Source of the DNA: Bdellovibrionales bacterium
Lineage (GTDB): Bacteria; Bdellovibrionota; JAFGOL01
Reading direction: 5' to 3'
Assembly (NCBI GenBank): GCA_022707945.1
Contig: JAKIZQ010000019.1
Location: forward strand, 1-13,369
DNA length: 13,369 nucleotides
In this document: piece after piece, positions 1 to 7,688 of the stretch
How positions within the stretch are numbered: the first letter of the stretch is position 1
Layout of the letters: every line of letters starts with the position of its first letter
The notes under the pieces: generated by a model
Told to the model about the DNA's origin: nothing
The model's database searches: none
The model's input: only the letters and a program-made list of their open reading frames with translations
Made by a program: the position numbers and the translations under genes

Positions 1-68
1 CGACCTAGTTGTTTTTGGTTCATAGACAAATACTACTACAAGTTCCACACAAAAAAAATTATTAATTA

Positions 69-95
69 TTGTTATATTTAAACAGTAAATATAAT
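69..95 (+). promoter_or_regulatory. Candidate prmA promoter
   Basis: A perfect TATAAT lies at 90-95, with TTGTTA (four of six matches to TTGACA) at 69-74 and a short 15-nt spacer. Transcription would begin about 102-105, at or next to the ATG at 105, so the leader would be essentially absent. The region is AT-rich, so chance matches are possible. Confidence 0.5.
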
Positions 96-104
96 ATCAA
101 GATA

Positions 105-971
105 ATGAAGGACTGGCTTAAAATAAGCATAGAATTGGATCCTGCAGATTATGAAAGGGTCATGGAGCAAATTTCTTTATGGCCAAATATCACTGGTATA
201 ATGGAAACAGAACCAACTCCATGGATCATAAAACTAGAGATCTACAGTGAAGATACTAACAAGACACAAATACTACCTTTAGTAGAGAATATAAAAAAGA
301 TAACTGGTTCTGTCTTAATAGAGAACATCAAATACGACCCAAACAATGAAAATGAGTGGAAAAAACATTTTAAACCTCAAAAGATCGGCGAACGGTTCGT
401 AATAAGACCAAGCTGGGAAATATATGAAACAAAAGATAATGAACTAGTAATAACAATAGATCCAGGCTCTGCTTTTGGTACTGGTTTACATGAAACCACA
501 AGGAGTGTCCTTGTTTTGTTAGAGGAACTTCACAAAAAAGATTTCAATAAAGTATCTAACTCTGAACTCCTTGATGCTGGAACAGGAAGTGGCGTACTAA
601 GTATTGGGGCTGTAATGCTTGGTTCAAAGAAAGTAATAGCAATAGATAACGACCCAGAAGCCATACAAGTTGCCAACGATAATTTTAAGATTAACAAAGT
701 TAATAATATTGCAAAAGCTATATTAAAAGGAATAGAGAATGAAAAAGGCAAATACAATATTATAGTCGCTAACATAATATCAGAGGTTCTCATGACAAAT
801 GCAGAACACATAGTTTCTCTATTAAACCATAAGGGAGAACTCATTTTGTCTGGGATATTAAATAAAGAAGAAGACAAAGTATTGAATAAATTTATATCGA
901 TAAAAGGAATAAAACTAAATAAGGTACTCCAAATGGGAGAATGGAGCTCTATTTGGTTAAGTTTTGACTAG
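105..971 (+). CDS. prmA: Ribosomal protein L11 methyltransferase PrmA
   Basis: This is an S-adenosylmethionine-dependent class I methyltransferase that, in its family, trimethylates ribosomal protein L11 in the cytoplasm. The 288-residue product has the family length and order. An N-terminal L11-recognition domain (about 1-95) is followed by the PrmA signature 'DPGSAFGTGLHETT' (119-132), the SAM-binding loop 'LLDAGTGSGVLSIGA' (155-169), the acidic ribose-binding strand 'VIAIDNDPEA' (177-186), and the catalytic-region strand 'IIVANII' (219-225). The reading frame extends upstream to a TTG at 69. I chose the ATG at 105 because family members typically begin with a short strand like 'MKDWLKISIE'. 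There is no Shine-Dalgarno sequence before either start, but a TATAAT box lies 9 nt before the ATG, so the mRNA may be leaderless. The stop overlaps the stop of the facing outer-membrane gene by 4 bp. Confidence 0.95.
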   Translation: MKDWLKISIELDPADYERVMEQISLWPNITGIMETEPTPWIIKLEIYSEDTNKTQILPLVENIKKITGSVLIENIKYDPNNENEWKKHFKPQKIGERFVIRPSWEIYETKDNELVITIDPGSAFGTGLHETTRSVLVLLEELHKKDFNKVSNSELLDAGTGSGVLSIGAVMLGSKKVIAIDNDPEAIQVANDNFKINKVNNIAKAILKGIENEKGKYNIIVANIISEVLMTNAEHIVSLLNHKGELILSGILNKEEDKVLNKFISIKGIKLNKVLQMGEWSSIWLSFD

Positions 972-1834
972 AACTCTAAAGAAAGTCCCATTCTTAAAGC
1001 CATCGCATGTGGTGTCGCTGTTGTAACATTCGGAGATTCTATTTTTTCCAAACCTACTATCAACAACGTTCTTCTAACAGAGCTGGCTTTGTTAAAATTA
1101 TATTCAGCCTTTTTATCCATAGATCCCAGGTTGAACATCAAGCCTCCGCCAAAGACCCAAAAAGGATGTTCCCAATCACCTTTTGCTACTTTAGTTATCT
1201 CTGCTCCTCCATCTACGTACATAAAAAGCCACGGTAATATTCTAAACCTTGGAGCAAGTCTTAAACCAAGAGGATATAAATTGTTCTTGTGTTCATTTCC
1301 TTCTCTTGCACCAATAGAGCCTGTCAAGGCAAGACTCATATACTTCCAAATGTTGAACTGAACACCTAATTCAACACCGCCTCCACCTTTATTACTAGAA
1401 CCTGATTTATAGTTTAGTAACTCACCATATATTGAGAATATAAAATCGCCAGGCTGACCAGCCTTAACATTACCTTCTGCCTTACTGTAATTATATGACT
1501 CATCTTCTGCGTCTTTTGGGTAGTAGGCGTACCCATACACATCGCCTTTCTTTGAGGAAGAAACAACGGGCAGACTTGTTTGTGGTGTTGCTGTAGTAAC
1601 TTGTGTGGGCTCTACTACTACAGGAACCTGCGTTGGAGTTGTATTTGGAGTTGCTACAGGAGCTTGTGTTGGTGCTGGTAACACAAGTGCTTCTTCGTGT
1701 TGATGATATGTAATACCGGATTCACCTACTATAACATCATCCTCTACATCTATTACCATTTCCTCTACGCCTTGATCTTGTGCAAACAGAGTATTACTCG
1801 CTGACAGCATTAACAACAAAAAGAGCTTCAACAT
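968..1834 (-). CDS. Small outer-membrane beta-barrel protein with Pro/Thr-rich linker
   Basis: I do not recognise a named family. The 288-residue product has a signal peptide (1-18, hydrophobic core 'LFLLLMLS', cleavage likely at 'LFA|Q') and then an acidic stretch (about 23-39). A low-complexity Pro/Thr/Val/Gln linker (about 52-92) contains three PTQ units. The last 160 residues show eight alternating amphipathic strands: 'FIFSIYGELL', 'GGVELGVQFNIW', 'MSLALTGSIGA', 'LGLRLAPRFRI', 'LFMYVDGGAEI', 'FWVFGGGLMFNL', 'RRTLLIVGLEKI' and 'AMALRMGLSLEF'. It has no cysteine and ends in Phe, as outer-membrane proteins usually do. The ATG overlaps the stop of the upstream PPC gene (shared ATGTTAG), and its Shine-Dalgarno GGGGGTG (1840-1846) lies inside that gene's last codons, so translation is probably coupled. 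An eight-stranded barrel anchored or displayed through the linker is my inference; ligand and role are unknown. Confidence 0.75.
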   Translation of the reverse strand: MLKLFLLLMLSASNTLFAQDQGVEEMVIDVEDDVIVGESGITYHQHEEALVLPAPTQAPVATPNTTPTQVPVVVEPTQVTTATPQTSLPVVSSSKKGDVYGYAYYPKDAEDESYNYSKAEGNVKAGQPGDFIFSIYGELLNYKSGSSNKGGGGVELGVQFNIWKYMSLALTGSIGAREGNEHKNNLYPLGLRLAPRFRILPWLFMYVDGGAEITKVAKGDWEHPFWVFGGGLMFNLGSMDKKAEYNFNKASSVRRTLLIVGLEKIESPNVTTATPHAMALRMGLSLEF

Positions 1835-2271
1835 TTTTTCACCCCCGCTTTTAACGGTGTAAGTAGATTTAATTTAATATTATCATCGTAAAGTCTTTCA
1901 AGTTCCATGTTACTAGTATTAATGAAAAGTTCACAAGTAACACCAACTTTTGCTTTAAGAAGATGTCCACCTATACAATTGAGGTCTTTACCAGATAGAA
2001 CGACATGTATATGAGGATGTATCTCACCATTCAAAATACCTACATTACCTGTCAAAGATAGAAGTTCCATATCCTCTTCTATCTGTTTTACAAGGTACTT
2101 TCCTGCATGAAGATCATAATAACCTATTTCGATATTCTTAATTACACCAATAGCACTCAACGTTGCTGATATAATATTATTATCAATAAGATATTTTGTT
2201 ATAGTAGATATAACATCTTCGTTAATATCTAATTTAACAAAATGAACATTATTTGAATTTGAGCTTTTCAC
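1828..2271 (-). CDS. PPC-domain (DUF296) protein
   Basis: The product is a single PPC domain (plant and prokaryote conserved domain, also called DUF296 or PD1-like), 147 residues and close to the domain's usual size. The diagnostic core 'ELLSLTGNVGILNGEIHPHI' (69-88) carries the conserved histidines H87 and H89. 'GGHLLKAKVGVTCELFI' (101-117) supplies H103. In bacterial structures of this fold these three histidines sit together and can bind a metal ion, and the proteins form trimers. Plant relatives fuse the domain to AT-hooks, but here there is no DNA-binding tail, so the common annotation 'DNA-binding protein' is not supported. I chose the GTG at 2271 because GGGGG (2277-2281) lies 5 nt upstream; the TTG at 2283 has no comparable site. 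The gene follows apeA by about 60 bp and overlaps the outer-membrane gene by 7 bp. Its biochemical function is unknown. Confidence 0.85.
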   Translation of the reverse strand: MKSSNSNNVHFVKLDINEDVISTITKYLIDNNIISATLSAIGVIKNIEIGYYDLHAGKYLVKQIEEDMELLSLTGNVGILNGEIHPHIHVVLSGKDLNCIGGHLLKAKVGVTCELFINTSNMELERLYDDNIKLNLLTPLKAGVKKC

Positions 2272-2333
2272 CAAAACCCCCAATTACATATTCTACCTGA
2301 GGGCGTGTTTTTAGCAAGCTTTGTGTTCTACTG

Positions 2334-3722
2334 CTAACAGTGTCTAAAAAAGGCCCTGTAAGCCTTATACGTATGATAGATATCCACCTTAGACGCTACT
2401 TCGAATGGTGAATGCATAGAAAGTAACGCTGGGCCACAGTCTATTGCTTCAAGCCCAAAATAGACAAAGAACCTTGATACCGTACCACCACCACCAACGT
2501 CAACTTTACCAAGTTCTGCCGCCTGCCATTTAACCCCATCCTTTGCAAAAGCACTTCTTATACTTGCAGTAAATTCTGCACTAGCATCGTTAGAATCATA
2601 TTTCCCTCTGGAACCACCACATTTTGTTATTGTAGTACCATAACCCATTTTTGCTCCGTTCATTGGCTCTATAACACTCTTCCATTCTGGATCTATACCA
2701 GCTGTTACATCTGCAGAAACAAGTCTTGAATTTTCTACTGCCCTTATTACAGATGAAAAATTACTGTCTTTATATTTTTCCATTATCTGACTCGCAACAC
2801 GTATCAACAGATTGGAATCTGCACCACCAGTACCGGTAGAACCGACCTCTTCTTTATCAAGGAACAAGGCTAAAAGATTTTGCTTACATTTTCCTGCATC
2901 AAAAATAGCTCTTAGAGCAGTATAGGCACACACTCTATCATCTTGTCCGTAGCCACCAATAAAACTTCTGTCAAAACCAATGTCCCTAGCCTTGCCTGCA
3001 GGTACAACTTGAAGTTCTGCACTAACAAGGTCTTCTTCATTTATTCCATACTTCTTATTAAGGAATTCCAATATCCCTGTCTTAACAGCCTCTGAACCGC
3101 TCTTGAACTTATATGGAATTGATCCCACCAAGATATTAAGTTGTTCTCCCTCTATTACTTTGCTGGCTGGTTTGGAGACCTGTTCTTGAGCAAGATGTAC
3201 TAAAAGGTCATTAACTGTAAAAACAGGATCACCTTCTTCTTCTCCTATACATACATTGATTTTTTTACCGTCGCTCTTAACTATAATACCATGAAGAGCA
3301 AGTGGAACTGTGACCCATTGATATTTTTTTATACCACCATAATAATGGGTCTTCATGTAAGCCATATGTTCTGATTCATAGAGAGTAACAGGTTTAAGGT
3401 CCAACCTTGGTGCATCAATATGTGCAACGATTATATTAAAACCATTCTTAAAACTTCTATCGTTAACTACGCACAAGGCTGTGCTAACGCCTTTGTTGGA
3501 TATAATAAGTTTTGTTTCATTCTTTGATGCAGAATTTATCCTCTTAAAACCATGTTTAAGGGACATATTCTCTATGAATATGACAGCTTCTCTTTCTGTT
3601 TTTGATGCATCCATAAATTTTTTATATTCAGAGCTAAAGTCAAAGACCTCTTTTTCTTGCTTCCCCTTTATTCCGTCCCATGCACATTTTTTCTTTAATA
3701 ACAGCTTACTTTTTACATCCAT
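2334..3722 (-). CDS. apeA: M18 family zinc aminopeptidase (ApeA type)
   Basis: This is a cytoplasmic di-zinc aminopeptidase that removes N-terminal residues from peptides; M18 members often prefer acidic or neutral residues. The 462-residue length matches the ApeA subgroup. Metal ligands and catalytic residues are visible in order: 'AHIDAPRLDLKP' with H101 and D103, 'GGYGQDDRV' with D261, 'LDKEEVGSTGTGG' with E291/E292, 'SADVTAGIDP' with D338, and 'SMHSPFEVASK' with H437. The substrate-domain motif 'KTHYYGGIKKYQWV' (124-137) is also typical. The ATG at 3722 has AAGGAG 8 nt upstream. It is the first gene of a leftward cluster with the PPC protein and the outer-membrane protein, and it is divergent from gpmA across 71 bp. 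I saw no missing key residue. Confidence 0.94.
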   Translation of the reverse strand: MDVKSKLLLKKKCAWDGIKGKQEKEVFDFSSEYKKFMDASKTEREAVIFIENMSLKHGFKRINSASKNETKLIISNKGVSTALCVVNDRSFKNGFNIIVAHIDAPRLDLKPVTLYESEHMAYMKTHYYGGIKKYQWVTVPLALHGIIVKSDGKKINVCIGEEEGDPVFTVNDLLVHLAQEQVSKPASKVIEGEQLNILVGSIPYKFKSGSEAVKTGILEFLNKKYGINEEDLVSAELQVVPAGKARDIGFDRSFIGGYGQDDRVCAYTALRAIFDAGKCKQNLLALFLDKEEVGSTGTGGADSNLLIRVASQIMEKYKDSNFSSVIRAVENSRLVSADVTAGIDPEWKSVIEPMNGAKMGYGTTITKCGGSRGKYDSNDASAEFTASIRSAFAKDGVKWQAAELGKVDVGGGGTVSRFFVYFGLEAIDCGPALLSMHSPFEVASKVDIYHTYKAYRAFFRHC

Positions 3723-3779
3723 CGTCTTTACTCCTTGTAAGAGGATTTAAACCTGTTAGAATACAGATAAAAGATAACA

Positions 3780-3785
3780 CATAAT
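3780..3785 (+). promoter_or_regulatory. Candidate -10 box of gpmA (leaderless)
   Basis: CATAAT (five of six matches to TATAAT) ends 8 nt before the gpmA ATG at 3794. Transcription would start at about the start codon itself. No Shine-Dalgarno sequence is present and no good -35 box is visible 16-18 nt upstream. Confidence 0.4.
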
Positions 3786-3793
3786 TAATAAGT

Positions 3794-4441
3794 ATGGAAT
3801 ATAGATTAGTATTATTGAGGCATGGAGAAAGCGAGTGGAACAAACAGAATCGTTTCACAGGTTGGACAGACGTGCCTCTTTCAGATAAAGGTGTAACAGA
3901 AGCCATCCAAGCAGGCGTCACACTAAAAGACAAATCCTTTGTATTTGATGTGGCCTTTACATCTGTTCTAAAAAGAGCAATAGATACCTTAACTATAGTT
4001 CTTGAACAAATGTCGCTGAAAATACCCATATATAAGGACTGGAGACTAAACGAAAGACATTATGGAGCGCTTCAAGGACTCAACAAAACTGAGATGGCAA
4101 AGAAATATGGAGATGAACAAGTACATATATGGAGAAGAAGTTTTGACACTCGCCCCCCTGCCCTAGACAAAAACAAAGTTATCCCTGGTGAACCGCTCTG
4201 TGAAAGCTTAAAAGATACAATAGAAAGAGTTATCCCATATTGGCAAACTGAGATCGCCCCTCAGGTAAAAAATGGTAAAAAAATTATAATATCTGCACAT
4301 GGCAATAGTTTGAGGGCTCTGGTAAAATACTTGGAAAATATAAGCAACGACGATATACCAAACTTAGAGATACCAACAGGCAAGCCTTTGGTATATGAAC
4401 TAGATCAAGAATTAAAACCCTTGAATAAATATTATCTATAA
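3794..4441 (+). CDS. gpmA: 2,3-bisphosphoglycerate-dependent phosphoglycerate mutase
   Basis: The enzyme interconverts 3- and 2-phosphoglycerate in glycolysis and gluconeogenesis through a phosphohistidine intermediate. The 215-residue product starts with 'LLRHGESEWN' (catalytic H10) and 'RFTGWTDVPLSDKG'. It continues with R61, 'RLNERHYGALQGLNK' (acid/base E87), 'RRSFDTRPPAL', 'ESLKDTIERVIPYW', and the second active-site histidine H169 in 'AHGNSLRALVKYLE'. It is about 35 residues shorter than the E. coli enzyme. The missing parts are an internal loop before 'ESLKDT' and the C-terminal tail after 'NKYYL', both commonly absent in short-form GpmA. The start is unambiguous by homology but has no Shine-Dalgarno sequence; a -10-like CATAAT sits 8 nt upstream. 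It heads a rightward cluster with the CorC-type and PepF genes, 25 bp before the next start. Confidence 0.95.
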   Translation: MEYRLVLLRHGESEWNKQNRFTGWTDVPLSDKGVTEAIQAGVTLKDKSFVFDVAFTSVLKRAIDTLTIVLEQMSLKIPIYKDWRLNERHYGALQGLNKTEMAKKYGDEQVHIWRRSFDTRPPALDKNKVIPGEPLCESLKDTIERVIPYWQTEIAPQVKNGKKIIISAHGNSLRALVKYLENISNDDIPNLEIPTGKPLVYELDQELKPLNKYYL

Positions 4442-4466
4442 CAGGGGATTGAAAGAGGAGTAAGAA

Positions 4467-5756
4467 ATGGACATTATAAAATCAATAGCAGAAATACCTT
4501 TATGGCAGCCCATAATTGTTCTAGTCTGTTTGTCGCTTTCTGCATTTTTTTCTTCTACAGAAACAGCTTTAACTTCGATAAGTCCTACTAAGGCATTACA
4601 ATTAATAGAATCAAAAATTTCTGGATCAACATATTTAAGGTTTTGGCTTAGAGATCCAGGAAAGATGTTAACAACGATTCTAATAGGTAATAATCTTGTA
4701 AACATAGTAGCGACTGCTGTCACAACACTAATGGCCGAAAAAATATTACAAAACACAGGAATAGCAATAACCCTTGGTATCCTTACCTTCCTTATCCTCA
4801 CTTTTGGAGAAATAATACCAAAGGTTGTAGCAAGAGAAAATTCTGTAAAACTTTCTCTCATATTTATAAGATTTTTAATGTTATTCTATTATATATTTTA
4901 TCCTTTCACTGTTCTTTTTGTTGGCTTTACTAATAGAATACTTAAGAATGCAAAGTCTTTTTATTCCAGAAAAGGACCTCTGGTAACATTAAAGGACCTG
5001 GATTTTTTTATCTCTCTCGCACAAAGAGAAGGAGCTCTTATCGGTTCAAAAGGGAGCTTTCTAAAGGCTGTATCTGAGTTTAGTGAACTACGAGTAAGGA
5101 ACATCATGGTACCAAAGAACAAGGTGACTGTGCTGAATGCAGACATCAAAATGCCAGAGTTGGCAGAAATAATAAAAAGGGACATGTACACAAGATATCC
5201 TGTCGTAAATGATAACGGGACTTTTATTGGGATACTTAATGCAAAAGATTTTCTACTTAACACAGAACTATGTGAATCGGAGAACAGCATCGTTAGCATA
5301 TTAAGACCAGCCTTATGGACCAATGAATTCATGAAGGTAGATATGGTACTAGAGCTAATGAAGGTAAAAAAGACGCAGATGTTCCTTGTAAAAGATGAGT
5401 ACAACCAGTTCAGCGGTATAATAACTATGGAAGATATTCTTGAGGAATTGGTAGGAGAAATAGAGGACGAACATGATTTAGAGGACACAGAGGATAATAC
5501 TATTTCTGAACGTTCTTTTGTAGTAGATGGAGAGGATACAGTTCATGACATAAATACAAAATACGAACTAGATCTTCCAGAAGACAAGGATTTTCAGTCT
5601 TTCAATGGTTTTATGATGAACCTGTTCAACGGGGTCCTTCCAAAAAAAGACACCGTCGTTGTTTGGCAGAACTTAAAAATACGTATAATGAAAAAGAAAG
5701 ATAAAAATATAGAAAAAGCAGAAATAACCATAGATGCTAACAACAAAGGAGATTAA
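4467..5756 (+). CDS. CNNM/DUF21-CBS-CorC_HlyC membrane protein
   Basis: This is an integral inner-membrane protein of the family annotated as HlyC/CorC or CNNM transporter; characterised members are linked to magnesium and cobalt handling. Architecture over 429 residues: a CNNM/DUF21 membrane domain (about 10-160) with hydrophobic helices near 14-34, 66-90, 97-119 and 129-155, including 'FFSSTETALTSIS' (27-39) and 'FGEIIPKVVARE' (113-124). A CBS pair follows (about 208-330; 'VRNIMVPKNKV', 'YTRYPVVNDNGTFIGILNAK', 'FSGIITMEDILEELVGEIED'), then a C-terminal CorC_HlyC domain (about 345-422; 'FNGFMMNLFNGVLPKK'). CBS pairs commonly sense adenine nucleotides such as ATP-Mg. The start has GAGGAG 6 nt upstream. 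It lies 25 bp after gpmA and 3 bp before pepF, which indicates one transcript. The exact transported ion cannot be read from the sequence. Confidence 0.92.
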   Translation: MDIIKSIAEIPLWQPIIVLVCLSLSAFFSSTETALTSISPTKALQLIESKISGSTYLRFWLRDPGKMLTTILIGNNLVNIVATAVTTLMAEKILQNTGIAITLGILTFLILTFGEIIPKVVARENSVKLSLIFIRFLMLFYYIFYPFTVLFVGFTNRILKNAKSFYSRKGPLVTLKDLDFFISLAQREGALIGSKGSFLKAVSEFSELRVRNIMVPKNKVTVLNADIKMPELAEIIKRDMYTRYPVVNDNGTFIGILNAKDFLLNTELCESENSIVSILRPALWTNEFMKVDMVLELMKVKKTQMFLVKDEYNQFSGIITMEDILEELVGEIEDEHDLEDTEDNTISERSFVVDGEDTVHDINTKYELDLPEDKDFQSFNGFMMNLFNGVLPKKDTVVVWQNLKIRIMKKKDKNIEKAEITIDANNKGD

Positions 5757-5759
5757 TGA

Positions 5760-7688
5760 ATGTTAAGATCACTTATACTGTTTAATTTGGTACTTATGAT
5801 CACAAATATCAATGCAGGAGACTCTATGAAGAACTTTATTTGTTTTAAGGATTATCCAAACGTGGCTAACTCAAAAATAAAACAGCAAACATTAACTAAC
5901 AAACTACCAGAATGGGATCTTAGTTTTCTTTACAGCAACTATAACGATAAGAAAATCTTTGCAGACCTAAACCTTGCAGAAAAAGGAGCCCTTGATTTTA
6001 AGAAAAAATATCAAGCAAGCTTAGAGAAAGAAAGTCTTAACAGCAAACAAGTCCTTAAGGCTATAAAGGAATATGAGGAGCTTTGGCAAGAAGCCGTATT
6101 GCCAGCAGGATATCTTTCCAACACATACAACGTCAATTTGGAGAACGAAAAACTAAAGGCTTTGAATGGTAAAGCAGAAATAATAATGGCCAAAATAGCC
6201 AAAAATTTATCTTTCTTTGAAAACACTTTGGCAAGGACCAGCGACGATTATAAAAGAAAAGTTCTTGCATCAAAAGAACTAGATACTTATAGAAACTTCA
6301 TTAACAAAGTGTCTGAAACAAAAAAACATCTATTAAGCAACGAGCTGGAAGAGCTAATAATAGAGAAAGACATCAACGGTAGTTCTGCGTGGTCTAACTT
6401 TAGGAAAGTATTTGAATCAAAGTACACCTTTGATTTTAAGGGTCCAGACGATAAAAAAGAAAGAAAATATAGTTTAACAGAACTGGTAAATCTTTTAGAG
6501 AACAAGGATAGAAAAACACGTCAAGATGCAGCAAAAACATTCTTAACAAAGTTCGGTCAAGATTCCTATGTATACGCTCATATATACAATTCAATAATAC
6601 AGGACATGGTTCTGATAGAAAAAGGACGTCGTGGTTATGATCCAATGATAGCTGTAAGGAACCAAGGCAGTCAACTAGACAACAAGATAGTTTCCTCTAT
6701 GCATAAGGCTATAACCAAGAACTTTAAACTTGCTCAAAGATACTGGAAATTAAAAGCGAAGATACTCGGTATCAAGGACTTTAATAATGCAGACGTTTAC
6801 GCTCCTTACACCTCAGATAAAATAAAACAAAAGGACTATGGCTATAAAGAAGCCATGGAAATGCTACAAACTACTTTTGATGAGTTCTATGGACCTTTTG
6901 GCGCTGCATTCCAGAACATGTATAGATGTGGCCTTGTACATGCAACATTATCTAGCAACAAAAGAGGTGGAGCATATTGTGATTCTTTCGGCAAAGGAAA
7001 ACCACCCGTCGTACTTATAAACTATCAAGGCAATGTAGAGGACATATCCACTATAGCTCACGAGGGTGGACACTGGATACATTTTCTTCTAATAGCAGAA
7101 AATCAGGGGCTTATTAATTCCAATGTACCAATGGCCACGGCAGAAACAGCCTCTGTGTTCAACGAAATGTTGCTAGCCTCAAAGCTCATAAAAGAAAATC
7201 GTAATAAGGACCCACAAGAACTGCGCGCCTTTATTATGGGAAAACTAGATAGGATAATAGCCACAGTGTTCAGGCAAACTGCATTCAGTAATTTTGAACA
7301 GGCTGTATTCAAGGCTAGTGAAAATGGGCCATTAACACCAGAACAGTTCAGCGATATATTTGTACAAGAATATGGTAAATTATTTGGCAACGCCGTAAAA
7401 ATGACCCCAGAATTCAGGTACGAATGGGCAAGGATCCCTCACTTCATGAGGCCTTTCTATGTTTATGCTTATGCTTTTGGTGAACTTGCAACAATAGCTC
7501 TGTATCAAGACTATCTTGATAACAAAAAAACATTCCCACAAAAATACATGGATTTTCTTGCTCTTGGTTCTACACTTCCACCAAAAGAACAATTCAAAAC
7601 CATGGGCATAGATCTTGAAAACCAAGCCACTTGGAACAAAGGTTTTAAATACATAGAGTCACTAATTAACGAGGTAGAAAAACTTTAA
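5760..7688 (+). CDS. pepF: M3B family oligoendopeptidase F
   Basis: This zinc oligopeptidase cleaves short peptides inside an enclosed channel. The 642-residue product has the PepF domain order: an N-terminal helical region (about 80-250) followed by the M3 catalytic domain. The zinc site is 'IAHEGGHWIHF', with H434, catalytic E435 and H438; the third ligand is probably E462 in 'MATAETASVFNEML'. The C-terminal 'RIPHFMRPFYVYAYAFGELA' (558-577) is the family's substrate-contacting Tyr-rich motif. Unlike typical cytoplasmic PepF, residues 1-19 look like a short signal peptide (R3, hydrophobic core 'LILFNLVLMI', possible cleavage 'INA|G'). The upstream site AAAGGAG lies 8 nt before the ATG. A second in-frame ATG (M23) with its own AGGAG follows immediately, so a cytoplasmic form is possible. 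The start lies 3 bp after the CorC-type stop, and the 3' end overlaps the MscS-like gene by 23 bp. Confidence 0.93.
   Translation: MLRSLILFNLVLMITNINAGDSMKNFICFKDYPNVANSKIKQQTLTNKLPEWDLSFLYSNYNDKKIFADLNLAEKGALDFKKKYQASLEKESLNSKQVLKAIKEYEELWQEAVLPAGYLSNTYNVNLENEKLKALNGKAEIIMAKIAKNLSFFENTLARTSDDYKRKVLASKELDTYRNFINKVSETKKHLLSNELEELIIEKDINGSSAWSNFRKVFESKYTFDFKGPDDKKERKYSLTELVNLLENKDRKTRQDAAKTFLTKFGQDSYVYAHIYNSIIQDMVLIEKGRRGYDPMIAVRNQGSQLDNKIVSSMHKAITKNFKLAQRYWKLKAKILGIKDFNNADVYAPYTSDKIKQKDYGYKEAMEMLQTTFDEFYGPFGAAFQNMYRCGLVHATLSSNKRGGAYCDSFGKGKPPVVLINYQGNVEDISTIAHEGGHWIHFLLIAENQGLINSNVPMATAETASVFNEMLLASKLIKENRNKDPQELRAFIMGKLDRIIATVFRQTAFSNFEQAVFKASENGPLTPEQFSDIFVQEYGKLFGNAVKMTPEFRYEWARIPHFMRPFYVYAYAFGELATIALYQDYLDNKKTFPQKYMDFLALGSTLPPKEQFKTMGIDLENQATWNKGFKYIESLINEVEKL
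5816..5828 (+). promoter_or_regulatory. Internal ribosome binding site and ATG in pepF
   Basis: AGGAG (5816-5820) lies 5 nt before an in-frame ATG (5826-5828) that encodes M23, directly after the predicted signal-peptide cleavage region. Initiation here would give a 620-residue protein without the hydrophobic N terminus. The sequence shows the site; its use is inferred. Confidence 0.5.

Noticed and set aside
1..25. Possible edge gene: a minus-strand ATG at 21-23 reading MNQKQLG off the left end, or a plus-strand frame ending at the TAG at 23-25.
   Set aside because: Only seven codons either way, with no ribosome binding site or recognisable motif; the two readings are equally plausible.
530..877. 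A 115-codon minus-strand open frame inside prmA.
   Set aside because: It lies opposite conserved PrmA motifs and shows no domain or start signal of its own.
2311..2337. Inverted repeat TTAGCA...TGCTAA just after apeA as a possible terminator.
   Set aside because: The stem is about six AT-rich pairs with a long loop and no T tract on the leftward strand, and downstream genes are closely spaced.
4961..5488. A 175-codon open frame on the minus strand inside the CorC-type gene.
   Set aside because: It is the antisense of the CBS domains, is rich in Ser/Ile/Phe as AT-rich shadows are, has no ribosome binding site, and overlaps a clear gene.
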